DNA of 64,000 nt, taken from contig WNKI01000003.1 of assembly GCA_015350385.1 (NCBI GenBank), positions 2,892,849 through 2,956,848 of the forward strand, read 5' to 3'. Under the pieces are notes generated by a model. The model did no database searches. It saw only the letters and a program-made list of their open reading frames with translations, and had not been told where the DNA came from. Position 1 is the first letter of the stretch, and every line of letters starts with the position of its first letter. A program made the translations under genes and the position numbers. Shown one piece after another: positions 1-12,209 of the stretch. This DNA is from Aculops lycopersici. Taxonomy: Eukaryota > Arthropoda > Arachnida > Trombidiformes > Eriophyidae.

Positions 1-1989
1 ATATGGAATGGTTACGAGTTTTCCCTTTGATCAGAGCCGAGGAAAGTTCAAGCAACTGGACTAACGAGATAAGCGTGATTATATGTAGTGCACAAGAGGA
101 GACTAGCTAGCCAATTCAATTGTCCAAGTGAGAGTTTGTTTCCTAGTTTAGTCTTGGCCGGACCTTCGCTTTGATAGACTTTAATTAATCGACTTACCGA
201 ATCAAGTCTAGATAAATTACACAAGCAAACACATACACTTTCTCCTAAATCAACTTTTTAAACTGAGAGCAACTTGCCCGCGGGCAAACGAGAAAGTGAG
301 TGTGAAATTATCGTACATCAAAAAATACGACAACGAGGCCAAGTGGTCAGCAGTCGACGTTTTCAAAGAAATTTCAAAAAGAAGACGACGAGCGTTTCGC
401 TAAGACGGAAGTCGGAGGGAATGGTTGCAACGCTAAGCTTTTGCGGCAAGTCGAGCGATGCGAGCCCGAGATAAGCGGCCAGCTCGAGCGTGCAGCTTCT
501 TCTCTCTCGATTACTTGGTTACGTAACACTCTCCTTTGGTTAGCTAGGAGATAGTGAACTTGACCTCAAGCTTCCTCTTTTACACTTTGAGCCATTGAAT
601 TTTCTCCCTTCTTTTTCGGCTGCTCTTTTGGACGGTCGTTCGTTCCTTTAGTCGCTTGTTGGAATGGACGAGCGAGTCGCCAGTTGATAGAGCTGCCGTT
701 GCGACAGGAAATGGAAAAGTCTTGGCCAAGAACGGAGACCGGAAGTTTAAGCAGATGGAGGATGGCGAGCAAATTAATCATTTGCCTGCCACCGCTTCCA
801 ACGTGGCCATCGGATTTAGACAGCGAGAGAGAAGCGGAAAAAAGCTGACGGGCAGTCTGCTCCAGCTGAAATGAAGACGCCGGCTCGCTTGCCAAAAAGA
901 AGGACACGAGCACAATTTGAAATTGATGCATACGAAATGAGAGTTGCAATGCCAAGCAAAGGCAGCGATTTGGTCTTGGCGTAGATTTTAAGCGTTAGAT
1001 AGTTGGATTTCCAGTACAAGTTTGCAAGCTGGACTCTTGGGCCGCCGCTGCAACTCTGCCAGCTCCTCTATTGAGCTTGTCGCTAGGTCCTCTGCGTGAG
1101 TGCGCGAGTGTAGCATAGAAACTCAATGGGCGTGGCGAGGAGCGATTCGAGAGCTGAGAGCCGAGAGCCGAGATAAGATTAGATTGTCGCTGAGGGCTCT
1201 TTATGCCCACTTTCTAGACAACAACGACAAAAGTGCACCGTGCCAATGGCAGCCAATCGATTTCTCCAACCCTCTACAACCACTGCAACCAAGAGAGTGG
1301 AAATTGTCGCATCATCATCGTGTCGTTTGTTAGTCTGCCGCTTACATGTCAACAACAACAACAACAACAACAGCAGCAACCACCACCAACACGACAACAA
1401 TCCAACTGACGTCGCACATCAATCGAGAGCCAATAAGATGCAAACGTTTGCAAGTTGATCTTGATTGTGAGATTAGCCATGGGCATTGCTATTGCTGTTG
1501 CATGACCATGACTCATTGGTGAGGCAGACGAATGATGGGACAAGACGCAGAGGACGCAAAGCAGTTAATGTGCGACAATCGAGTGCTTAGACACCTGCAC
1601 TCGGCCACCTCAAACCACCGTCTGCTGAGCCGGATGTTTACGCGCCTCTACCGGAAGTTGCCTGTGCGTTTGTGGGTGTGGCCGCTGGGGACGAATTGAA
1701 GACCCATTCGCGATCGGGGTGGTATGATGGCGCTTGCGGCATAGTAATTATTTTGTTTTTCCTCTCTCTCCCCCTCTCGTTTACTTCTCCTAGAGTTCCT
1801 CCAACCATAGCGATTCCTCTCGCTCTTCTCAAAACAAAGTAACGTATAATCTAACCTAACCCATTCTTTGATCCATCCACAACTTTGCGAAAAAAAACAA
1901 TTGAAAACTCGAAAATTGTACCGCAACTTTATCCTCAAATCCAAAAATCTCAACCAAAATTTAAACTGAAAATCGATCCATAACAAAAG
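1..1989. other. No exon recognised; probably intron or 5' flank of the GPCR gene
   Basis: No open frame here resembles a known protein. Because the exon at 1990 begins in the middle of transmembrane helix 6 of a GPCR, at least the right-hand part must be intron, with earlier exons left of the window or unrecognised. An AAC-rich stretch lies near 1350-1390. The last 60 bases before the acceptor are A-rich rather than pyrimidine-rich, so the exact splice site is less certain than the reading frame. Confidence 0.6.
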
Positions 1990-3923
1990 TTGCCGTGGTG
2001 GTGTCGTTTTTCATCTGCTGGGTCCCATTCCACGCCCAACGCTTGCTCGCCTCCTACCTGGTTAAGGACGAGAATCAAAACCAAGTTTTGCTCGACATCT
2101 ACCTAAAGCTCACCTACATATCCGGTGTCATGTACTATCTAAGCTCAACGATAAATCCCCTACTCTACCAGCTAATGTCGGCAAAATTCCGTTTAGCCTT
2201 CAAGGAGACATTCAATTGTTCCCTGTTTAGGTGTGCAATTTTCTCCACCTCAAACAAATCCAATGGCCACTTGGTCAACTACTCAAACAATCAAACTTAT
2301 AATCATCACACAAACAACAATTGCAACAACACCATCACAAACAATTACCACTTCAACACCTCGGGCCACTCGCCAACGAACTCAATGAAGGAGCGTGCGC
2401 TCGCTGTTTCGGGCGCGCGAGCAACCGGAAGCCAGCACTTGGGCCGCTGGGACTCAAAGACCAGCGACATGGTGTATCAGAAGCGCAGTTCCGGTGCCCT
2501 GGCCGCCGGGCTCGAGTGTTTGTGCTCGCCCATTCCAATGGTTGCAGTGCCAGCGGTGAGCCGGGCTGAATCCTACGCCGGCTCAGGTGGTTGCCAGCAC
2601 CAGCACCAGCACGAGAACCAGGAGCAGCCGTTGTATACTCGGGAGCGTCCGCGGCGAGCGCCGCCACTCAGCGCCATCGCTCGGCTGCGCGGAAGAATCA
2701 ATAGCTCGGTGAGCTTGCTCTTCCGGTTTAGCGGGCCAGCCGAAGGTTTGTCGGTTAATCACAGGATGAAACCTGAGACGTCACAAGACGCTAGCTGCGA
2801 CTACTGCGCTTGCAATGGAACGGTACAATCGACAATGACGACGGCGGCGGCGGCAGTGGCAGCGGCGACAAGCAGTCAAGGTCGCCAAAATAACATCGCC
2901 TCTAGTGACGCAATTGGCGGCGGCAACTCGGATGATATAAACAACAACGAGATAGACACAACGAGAGAGGGCGAACAGGAAGTGGAGGCTGGCGCCGATG
3001 GCGCAACGCCTCTGCTCTCGCAACACCATAACTACCACCAAGGCAGCCAACAGAGCAAGGCAAAAAGCTCGCTGAGCTCGAGCAACCCAAGAATGGGAGG
3101 AAGTGGGAGCCATCTGAGCCAGCGTTTGGGTTTTCCCGCGCACAGTATGCTGAAATTTGTGCGCAGTCCAACGGGATCGACGGGAGCGCTGGCCGGCGGC
3201 GCCGGTGGCCAGTGTCTGACTCGGCTGAGCAGTCATGGCGACGACGACGAGGAACGGGAGCGCGAGAGTGGCCACGCAATTGAAGCCCACAAGCTCGACT
3301 CGCTGATTAGAGCCACAATGGACGACGATGACGATGACGGCCACAACGATGACACCAACGAGCTGGAGCATGGATTTGCCATGAATGAGGAGGCTAGAGA
3401 CGGTGAGCCACAACTTGTTAACAATGTCCTCCAACTAACCAGCACCAGCGGCTCCTCAGGTAACTCCTCGGGTTCGTCGCCCGATCAGCTGACCACCTCG
3501 AATTCCATCAGCCAGACGCCGAGCGGCGAGTTGTCTGTTCTCGTAGATGAGCAGCAGCAGCAGCAGGAGGGCAGAAAGTTGGGCTTAAGTAAATCGGCAA
3601 ATGCAACAACATCGCAAAACAAACAACAACAACAACAACAACAACAACCACGAGTTAAAATACATTCCAACTCGAATCCAAGTCGCGAGTTGCGCGGTGG
3701 AGGCAGCAGCAGCAGTGGCACTGGCGATAATCGTCATTTGACTCGCGAGAAGGCCAGCAGCGGAAGTAGCAGCAGCAGCTCAGGTGGTGGCGGCGGCAAC
3801 ACTGGCCATAGTCGCGAGGCGGACCGAACGCGACGAGCGCCCGCTGAGTACCAGAAGGCGAGCAGCCGGCGCCGCAGGTCGCTGCAACAAATGCACAACT
3901 CTTACCTGATCAAGATGGCTCAA

Positions 3924-3960
<37 letters not shown>

Positions 3961-4715
3961 TTGAAATCGCCGATTCCAATTGTTGCGATTCAAATGGAGG
4001 AAACCGAATGGGAGAGGGAAACCAGGACCCAGAGGAGGACTCGAAGCGCCGCAAGTCGAGCTCGTCGTCGGCGGCGGCGACAAATCACCAGAATAGAAGC
4101 AGGCATTTGTCGTCGTCGTTGTCGTCGAGCGAGCGGCAGTTGGATAAGAAGCTAAGTTTTTCCACCACCACCAGTGCGCTTGAAGATTATGGCAGCTATA
4201 CAACAACAAACTCGCAGCTTACGGGGGTCTTGGGCTCGCAAGCGCAACTTTCAATGGCCGCAACCACCAGCCGAAGGGAATCGTTCATCTCGAGCCCCGT
4301 TAGCTCGTCGCCACCAAACTCGCCCTCGACAACCTCCTCCTCCTCCTCCGCGTCGTCGTGCAATTCCTTATCGGCGGCCATTGAGAAGGATCCGGCAACA
4401 GTGATTCCAGGGCCAGAGTTTTGTTCCATTGATCGCAACGATTCAAGCAACCAACTGGCCAACAGTGAGAAGGGTGACAAAGTGAGAGGACGGAGAGAGA
4501 CAGGTAAAGTATCTAGCAGTGAAAAGGGCGTAGTTAGAAAGGCTGCCAGTTCAAAGGCATCAAAATCGATGCCAATCGAGTCGCTAGTTCCCCTGCTGGT
4601 CTCAAGCGCCAATCAGACTTTGGGTCTGGACGGCGACAACGACGACGACCACGACGACGATGAGATAGAAATCAAGGAGGCGAAGCCACAACGACAACAA
4701 CAACAGCCCCAGTAG
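1990..4715 (+). CDS. 3' exon of a neuromedin-U/pyrokinin/CAPA-type peptide GPCR (TM6, TM7 and long tail)
   Basis: The frame opens with VAVVVSFFICWVPFHAQR, the TM6 signature (FxxCWxPFHAQR) typical of arthropod pyrokinin/CAPA and vertebrate neuromedin-U receptors. An extracellular loop follows, then TM7 with YYLSSTINPLLYQLMS (NPxxY-type NPLLY) and an amphipathic helix 8 (AKFRLAFKETF) with nearby Cys residues that could be palmitoylated. The acceptor is probably AG at 1988-1989, giving a phase-1 join (G|TT, Val). There is no start codon here; TM1-5 lie upstream. After helix 8 the frame continues for about 830 residues of Ser/Asn/Gln-rich sequence with polyQ, a run of 12 Asn and acidic runs, ending at TAG 4713-4715. 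That tail is far longer than usual for the family. The family is clear; the ligand is not decidable from this fragment. Confidence 0.85.
3924..3959 (+). repeat. (AAT)12 microsatellite coding an Asn run in the GPCR tail
   Basis: Twelve AAT triplets in frame encode 12 consecutive Asn in the receptor tail. Neighbouring CAG/CAA runs encode polyQ near 3550-3565 and 3625-3650. Confidence 0.95.
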
Positions 4716-5466
4716 CAGCAATGACGCGCGAGGATGAGGAACGTCAAAAAACCTTGGCCAGCTTAGGCAGGTGAGCTTGGCGAAGTAGCTAGCCGTTGAG
4801 ATTGATGGCACGAGGGGAGTCCATTAGCGAGTCAAAGTTGTCGTCGCGTTCCGATGGCTCGCGAGACTCTTGTGCCGATTCGCTCAATTAAATCCGAAGG
4901 CAAAGTTTAGAGTGAGACTTGGAGTGAGATTGAAACTGAAACTAAGAGACCTCACTTGTCAGTGCAACGACCAAAACAACGTCCGACAACGACTACGTTT
5001 GCAGCCACCAAGAGACGCGAAGACGACGACTAAAATCGAGAGGGAGACGTCTAATGCATACAAAACTTAAAGTTACCTATAGAATGGAAGCTCCTCTGAT
5101 AGAATTGCTCGTTCAATAAGATAGCAACAGGGAGCAAAAGTGTATCTCTTTATCTGTGATCCTAATGACAAAACATATTACAAACAGAAAGACTAAGGAA
5201 CTGTTTAGGCTAAAAGGAGTGAAAGAAGAAGTTAGAGAAAGAAATGCAGAAATTCAGCTAACAAAACTCAAACCTACTCAAAAAGCGCAACGCACATCTA
5301 CTGTTGTATTTCTCTCACTTAAAGTTGGACTTGAAATAACGATAACGATAACAAAAACAACAACAACAACAACAATAACAGAAAATACACACGACCACAA
5401 ATCCAAACGAGAGTTACTAAAATTGCCCAACTACTCAATCTATCCATCTATGCATTTATCTAATCT

Positions 5467-5472
5467 AATAAA
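5467..5472 (+). terminator. Candidate poly(A) signal AATAAA of the GPCR gene
   Basis: This is the first AATAAA on the + strand after the GPCR stop codon, about 750 bases downstream. It implies a moderately long 3' UTR. Confidence 0.5.
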
Positions 5473-5905
5473 CTCCAACTATCGTCTTGGCGACTTCTTT
5501 CAAAAAGGAGAACCTCGACTTTGCCCATGTGACACGATGAGCGCCTAGCTTGTTGCGTAATTTGACTGAAACTCGAGTCGCCTACAAAACATGGCAACAA
5601 ATTCTTGTTGTCTCGTTTATTTGAACGCGTTTTATTCTCGGCTCTAAGTGCACAGCGAGATGTAAGAATGAGGAGAGAGTCAATTAGCGCTCCTCCCCCC
5701 TAAACTTTTCTGCTTGGAAGAGTATTTACGTAAGCGTAGAGATGGGACACGAGATAGCCAGAGTTTCAAGTGTCTCAAAAACATGGTGTCCGACTCAAGT
5801 TTCAAGTTCAACTCGACCTCGAATGACCTTGCGCCTTCACAAGTTACCTGGAAAAGGCGCTAGTCTACTTGGCAGTCTGGCTATGAGCTTTGGCATGTTG
5901 AAATT

Positions 5906-5911
5906 TTTATT
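5906..5911 (-). terminator. Candidate poly(A) signal of the FAK-like gene
   Basis: AATAAA on the minus strand (TTTATT on +) lies about 75 bases beyond the TGA stop at 5984-5986. It supports 5984 as the true gene end and argues against a further FAT-encoding exon. Confidence 0.6.
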
Positions 5912-5983
5912 TAATTTATATAAATCTTCAACATCAACATCAACATCAACATGGGATGAAACTTTTTTTCTTACTTAAAAAAG

Positions 5984-7189
5984 TCACCTCCTCGTCTGCC
6001 AATTGAGTATCATTGTCGGCCGGTGAGTTTGTTGTGGCTTACCATTTGGCGTTTTGACCATTAAATTAGCCGCCGGCGAGCTCGAGCTCCGGTTCAATTG
6101 CAACTGCCGCTGCTGCTGTCGCCGTTTTCGCTCCTCGTCCTCCATCAGACTCTCCAGCAACCTCAGGCTTTGGTCCACGGCAGTGGGCGTGGCCAACACC
6201 AACTCAGTTATGACATCGGCATGCTCACCTGCTATTTTATTGCCATCCACTGATTGGTTGTCTTGATTTGATTTCTGAGCGGACATGTTAGTTGAGCGAC
6301 GCGAAGTGGGCGACTTCGAAGCTGGGGCCATGGAGGCAGGTCTAATTCTACCCAGAAGTCGCTGGTGGAGGGCCATTTGTCGCTGTTGCGCCTCCACCCG
6401 CTCAACCAGCGACGAGTCCGCCAAGCCAGCGACCACCTGTTGTCGCTGGTGCACAGAAGCAGGCTGCTGCGAGGGTCGCTGTCCATTTGGCGACACTGAC
6501 TGACGCAACTTGGCCTTCATCGGAGTTATACCAAGCGACCGCAACAGGTTGCGGCTCTCCTGATCCTTCTCGCTCTTGCCCTGAGTGGTAATTGCACTCT
6601 CGGTTGCTTGGGACTTTGAAGACGCGCTGCTCGATGATTTTCTCGGTTGTTGCTGCTGCTGCTGCCTCGTCAAATTAATCTCCTTCTCCGCCGTGCTATT
6701 GGTCGGCGTTTTGCGGCCGCCATTGTTGTTCGACGTCCGCCAGCTTGCCGGTCGCCAGAAACGATTTGCCGCAATGTGGAGTCCCTCGTAGCTTGGCTCC
6801 GCGGACGGCATTCTAAGTTTACTACTAAATTCCTGGTTCAAATCGCCCAACAAGTCCACAGGTGGCACCGGGTTGCCCTGGCGCCGGGTTACCATTGATC
6901 GGCTTCGAACACCGCGCGACTCGTCACTATTTGAGTTGGCCTCGTCGTCGTTGTCATCCTCATCGTCGCCATCCTCGTCGTAGATCACCTTTGGCACACG
7001 CTTTGTGTGCCTGTTGCGTCGCCAATCGTCGTCCAGGTAAATTGAAGTCTCTTTGTAGCTTTGTTGTTGTTTCTGCTGTTGTTTTGTTGTTGCTGTTGTT
7101 GGATTCAATGGGATAGGTGAGTGGGTAGTTTTTGTCTCAAATGAACTCGGTTGCTTATCGGCAATATTGTCTTCGGTGTAGTAGTTGTA

Positions 7190-7230
<41 letters not shown>

Positions 7231-9779
7231 TGTTGAACGGATTCGCCGTAGTTAGTCCTATGGAACCCTGAGATCTTTGCTTCTGTAACACGTGCGGTGA
7301 TGATCTAAAAAATCGCCTAGCGTTTGTTTGGGCCTGCTGCTGTTGCTGCGGGTCTCCTATGGGTGACACCCTTTGCTTCAATGGCTCCTGGTTGCCAACA
7401 CCAATCACCTGTTGCTGTCGCCTAGCCACTTGTTGTTGAGCTTGAGCTTGAGCTTGAGCTTGAGCTTGAGCTTGAGCTTGAGCTTGAGCTTGAGCTTGAG
7501 CTTGAGCTTGAGCTTGAGCTTGAGCTTGTGCAATTGCAAATTGCTGGTTCCGCTTTTGTCTTTGCTGCTGTTGGTGCTGATTGCGAGCTAATGAGTTCAT
7601 CGACGAGGAGCGCGACGAGTTTGCCGACGAGTCGGCCATGTTCGTGCTCATGGTTGCATTTGGCGTTGCAGCCGACGACGAGTAACCACTTGTTGTTGCT
7701 CCGCTTAATCTTGGGTTCAACAGGTTGTTGCTCGCGACATTGAGTAACATTGGCGACTGATTGTTGTTGTCGTTGTTGTTGCTGTTGTTGTTGTGGATTG
7801 GGGAAACTGAGCTTGTATTCAATAGAACCAATCGCTCGGGTTGAATTAATTGAGTTTGTGTATTTGCTGCTGTTGGCATCACTAGTTGTCTTTGGGTTTG
7901 CTGTTGAGCTTGTTGCGCTTGAATTTGTTGCTGCTGCTGTTGCTCAAGTTCAAGTTGTTCTTTTGCTCGTTCATTCAAATAAATGGACCAAATGCTCTGC
8001 TTTATCTCGCGAAACTTTGGCCTCTGAATCGGCGCATAGCTCCAACACTGCAACATTAGTTGGTACAATCGGGACGGGCAGTTTGGTGGGCGTGGCAGCC
8101 GCTGGCCCGATTCAATGGCGGCCAAAACCTGGTTGTTGCGTATACTGGACCAAGGACGAGCTTGGCATAGATGGAACAGTTCCCAGATGCAAACAGCAAA
8201 CATCCAAACGTCGCTGGCCGATGTGAAGCGCCTGAACACAAGAGATTCGGGAGCCAACCACCTGACAGGCAGCTTAACCTTTGGCGCTGCAATATATAAA
8301 CTAGTATCACTTGTTGCTGTCTGCTGGTGGTGGTTGTTGTTGTTGTGGTCCGATATAAGCGAGTCCTCGTCGCAGATTAAATTTGGATCCAATAATTGGT
8401 GGCTCTGGTTGGGATTGGGTTGCGGTTGCAGGTTTCTCGAGAGACCAAAGTCGGCCAATTTGACGCAATTGTGCGAGCAAACTAACACATTTCGCGCCGC
8501 TACATCTCGGTGGACGTACTGTTTGCTCTCCAAATACGAGAGGGCTGTTGAGATTTGGAATGAAAATAGAACCAACTGGGGTATTGTAATCAAGTGGCTG
8601 TTTAGTTTCAGGTATTGTTTTATCTCGCCAAATTGTGCCAGCTCCATGGCAATGAGTGCAGGTGTTTCGGGACAAACGCCAATAAATTTAATGATATGCG
8701 GATGCTCCAGTTGGCGCATCATTGCAGCCTCTCTCATTAATTTCTCAATCAATTGTCCGGTTTCATACTTTAGCGTCTTGATGGCAACATCACTGATTAA
8801 ACTCCCATCTTTCGACTGCAGTTTGCCCAGAAAAACGTAACCCTTTTGGCCCTCGCCAATGAGTTGAACCAACTCCACCTGAGTTCTATCCAGGCGACAG
8901 GTTTCATCCGTTGGCACGGCGTAGTCGTCGTAGTCTTCGTCTGGCGGCACCATCGTTGGTGTTTGTGGCGAAAATTGCTGCTGTGGCATTAGGGTTATTT
9001 GCCTATGGTTGCCATGGTTGGGATTTATATTGCCAGAGGCCGTGAGGTTCGATTGATTTGCTTGGGCCATTTGATTGGCAACAAGTGGCAAGTTTTGGTG
9101 TTGCGCGCTCGCTGCAGCCGCAACCTCCAAGTAATACTCCTGGTCGGCGCCCATCAAATTAAACAGAGCATTTGGATGGGCCATCGCCATTTGCGCAGGC
9201 GACGGCATCTGGCGAGCTTCACCAGCTAACACTTGTTGCCTCTGCTCCCTGCCACTGGCCGCTGTAGACCAATAATCTGAGGTCAGCGTTTTGCTAGGCC
9301 AACAGCTGGTCTCTCGCTGCTGCTTTGGGTTACTTGCTACTTGTTTAACCTCCTTGCTTGGTGCATCCAACGCCGAAGACAATTGCATTCTCCGACTGCT
9401 CGCTGATTTTATGCTACTTGTTGCTAGTTCAATCTCGCCAATCAACGATTTCAACGACAAACAATCGCTGGCGAGCTCGCGGTTGGCGCCCACACTGACC
9501 AAAGTGGTTGAGCTCGACGTTGAGTTGCTCGAGATTCCCTCTTTATTTTTGTTACCGTTACTAGTGGTGATTTTCGTGCTATTATTGTTGATGATAATAT
9601 TTGAATTGTTGTCTTTGATTCTTGCTGACGTCAGGTTAACATCGCTCTTGATTCTCAACAATGAATCCAAGTGATCATCTTGCGTCAAATGATTGTTTTT
9701 ATTGCTGTTGAGCTGATGCACAACAATATCATCGTCGCCTGCCTTTCGATACGTCGCCTGAATCTGTAGACTTCTTGGC
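5984..9779 (-). CDS. Fak: Focal adhesion kinase-type tyrosine kinase, exon 2 (kinase domain and C-terminal tail)
   Basis: This is the second exon of join(13699..12384, 9779..5984), a 1703-residue protein. The kinase domain lies at about 7976-8887. It has a GEGQKG glycine loop, VAIK lysine, HRDVAARN catalytic loop, DFGLSR, LAPES and FRRFTSASDVWMF, the last being a near-exact FAK/PYK2 signature. Just upstream, DDYAVP matches the FAK autophosphorylation/Src-SH2 site DDYAEI. Between DFG and APE there are about 63 residues against about 23 in FAK, and the tandem activation-loop tyrosines are reduced to one (SLYIAAP). The C-terminal 660 residues are Gln/Asn/Ser-rich and contain no recognisable FAT four-helix domain; the exon stops at TGA 5984-5986. 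The acceptor is AG at 9781-9780, preceded by a CTGAAAC-type branch site and CCTTTT. Family assignment is secure; domain loss is an inference from this window. Confidence 0.9.
7190..7230 (-). repeat. GTTGCC hexanucleotide repeat coding (Gly-Asn)n in the FAK-like tail
   Basis: A short hexamer tandem repeat translates on the minus strand as alternating Gly and Asn. Confidence 0.9.
7437..7529 (-). repeat. AGCTTG hexanucleotide repeat coding (Ala-Gln)n in the FAK-like tail
   Basis: About 15 nearly perfect copies of a hexamer are read on the minus strand as alternating Ala and Gln. The frame stays open through the array, so copy-number changes would add or remove Ala-Gln pairs without a frameshift. 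Confidence 0.95.
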
Positions 9780-10327
9780 CTAAAAGGTTGGTTTCAGTGG
9801 TAATTATGATATGATCGGGCGAAGAACAATAACGATTAAGTTAGTCGTCGATATCGATGGGCGTGACTTTTAACAACAATATCGATCGATGAATATCAAA
9901 AAAGTGCCGGCCACTTAAATGAGAGCCATGAAAGAGTGGAGCCATGAAAATAGGATGGTATAATTTTAGCTAGGTGTGTCGATTTAATTTCCCCCTCTCC
10001 CTTTCTACTTCCAAATAAATCCCCCAGCTATTGCGGCTCACCCGATCGATGAGGGCGCATTAATTGCTCGAGTTTTAACACAGGTAAGGAAGGCCAGGGA
10101 CAGCGAGAGCGAAGGCGGCAACAAAAGGCAAGAGTTTCTCTCTAGGATTGTTGCCCAACTTTCGTCATCGTCATCGCCGTCGTCGAGAGTGGAGTTGAGT
10201 TAGTGTCACGCCAACGAAGGTAACTTACTCTCAGCTCGTCTCTGCCTCCAAGATAATAATGGCAATTGTGTATTGATTGCACTTGTCGCCCGCCTGATTA
10301 CCCGCCTGAAGCTTACCTGTTGCTGTC

Positions 10328-10337
10328 GTTGTTGTTG

Positions 10338-10369
<32 letters not shown>

Positions 10370-10388
10370 GGTGGTGCTGCTGTTGTTG
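10328..10388. repeat. Compound (GTT)n(GGT)n microsatellite
   Basis: About eight GTT units are followed directly by about seven GGT units, then mixed CTG/TTG units. Confidence 0.95.
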
Positions 10389-12180
10389 TCGCTGACTAGC
10401 TCGCTGTTGGCGACGTGCGCAAACTAGCTAATAACGAGGAGGACAACAATAGCACTCGTTGCTCGCTCGCTCCCTTGCTCAGTTGCTCATGTACAACTAG
10501 CTTGCCAAACTGAAACAGGTTGGCGCCAGTGCTGCAATCTCTATCTCTGTCGCAGCTGTTGCTGTTGCTGCTGCTGCTGCTCAGCGCTTCTTATATCTCT
10601 TGCCTTGCGTCTTTCATCCAAAACTCTTATATAAGTTTCCTATGTTCGCTAAGCTGATCAATACAATATAAGCACAAATAATAATATTAATGATGATGAT
10701 AGTGATAATAATAGAAAGAAACGAGAGGACGAAGTGGTGTGGTATTGTAGCGGCAAATAATACACTATAATGGTCTCACAGTTATATTGGCCAAATTGTC
10801 GTTGGTGGCCGAAATAAACTCTCGCTAACTTCTGTGTGGCTGGAGCTAGAGAGAAGCGTAAAGTCGACCAGTCAGTCAAGGTAAGTTGCGACGCGAAATA
10901 AACGTCGTTGTTCATAGAATAATTTTTCTTCTCTTCCTCTCTTTTAACTCTTGAAATCTCAAGCTTGGCCGCTTGTTTTGTCCCAGTCGTCAGCGCGACG
11001 CGACTAAACTCGATGTTTGCACTGTCGTTGTCCTCTGCGCTATTTGGGCTCTTAAACTCTCGCGACTCACTCCTATGCAACTAACTAAGCAACACGAGAG
11101 CCTTACGTACGCGTATTTGAGTTTTACTTGGACGACAACTCGACGACGTCGATGGAGACTGTTAGGTCTAGTCAGCTAGCTTGTTGAGTGCCTTACTGCT
11201 TGCTTGCTTGTTGGCTGTCTGGCAAGAGGATAGAAGTAACGACGACGACAACAGCTACGCCGACAACAACATCAAAAACGACAGAAAACACCAAGGAAGG
11301 TGGCGGAACGCAGAGCGGCATCACATTGTCTCCACCACTCCCCCCCCCCCCACTCGAGGTAACTCAAGCACAGGTAAAGGTACTTCTATTCCCCTTATAC
11401 ATTAGCACAGGATATTGACTCATGCTCAAGTTGAGGCCAGCGACTGTGAGCAAGTCGACTGCTTGCTTGGGCTGAAGACGCTTTCACTTAGCTCAAATGC
11501 AAAATGGCTCCCTCTCCCTCTCTCTTTCATGCATTCACCACAACATGCAGCGAGCAAGGGTCTCAAACTTCACGAGAGTGATCTAATTAGTTCCTGCGAA
11601 GGGGATGCGACAAAACCACGATTACGGGCAAAGGCAAGAGCAAAGAGCGCAACACATACTCATGCACACGAACACAATAACCGAGCGGCTCAAAAGTTTA
11701 GCGCGCTTTTAATGACGCCGCTTGCCGCTTGACGTCAACGCGTCTCGTCTCGTTTGGCTGGCCGCATGCGGCGGCACCTAGGGTCGCTCGTTGTTTGCGC
11801 GCGTTGGAACACAACGGCAGCGTACGCAACTCGATATCTATCCTACTTTTAGCGAGAGAGAGAGAAAGAGAGAGCCGTGTTGAAAGTAAGTGAAACCAAA
11901 TGGGAGCCGCAGAGTTGGAGAGGAAAATCGAGACATGACACTCGCAAACCAACAAACTTGCGCATTTGCCTCGAGTGGGTCACCATTTGTTTTGATGATT
12001 CCAGATGTGATTTCCATTTGCTATCGTGAAGTTTCAGTGATGACGGCGGCGCCGTGCTAAGAATTTGTGGCGCCATCTTTAAAAATAGTTTATACTTGCC
12101 AACAAGCACACAAAAACGAGTTCACATTCCGAGCTCTCAAAAAAGAAGTTCTCATTGTGTGTCTCATGTTGATGACCGAC

Positions 12181-12209
12181 CGAGTAATCTAATGAAATTA
12201 GATTACTCG
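12181..12209. promoter_or_regulatory. Perfect palindrome with 13-bp arms and 3-base spacer, containing homeodomain-type ATTA/AGATTA cores
   Basis: The left arm is CGAGTAATCTAAT (12181-12193), the spacer GAA, and the right arm ATTAGATTACTCG (12197-12209). The arms are exact inverse complements. Each arm contains TAATCT/AGATTA, a K50 (Bicoid/Otx) homeodomain core, and TAAT/ATTA. It lies in the FAK-like intron, 175 bases downstream of exon 1. The regulatory role is inferred. Confidence 0.45.

Larger units (their letters stand above)
4716..5983. other. Convergent intergenic interval between the GPCR (+) and FAK-like gene (-)
   Basis: The interval holds the 3' UTRs of both flanking genes. No open frame resembles a protein. 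An (ATCAAC)n run lies at about 5928-5952. The remainder shows nothing else distinctive. Confidence 0.7.

Noticed and set aside
566..955. Minus-strand frame of 129 codons with a hydrophobic start
   Set aside because: No family resemblance, no splice or poly(A) support, and overlapping frames of similar length on the other strand.
2781..3434. Minus-strand frame of 217 codons
   Set aside because: It is the reverse reading of low-complexity GPCR tail codons; composition follows the repeats, not a protein family.
8115..8840. Plus-strand frame of 241 codons over the kinase
   Set aside because: A shadow of the FAK kinase exon on the opposite strand.
9779..9779. GTG/TTG starts for long frames (for example 1995, 9721, 46895, 49902, 52466)
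   Set aside because: All are internal to exons defined by splice acceptors; a eukaryotic ATG or an intron join explains each frame better.
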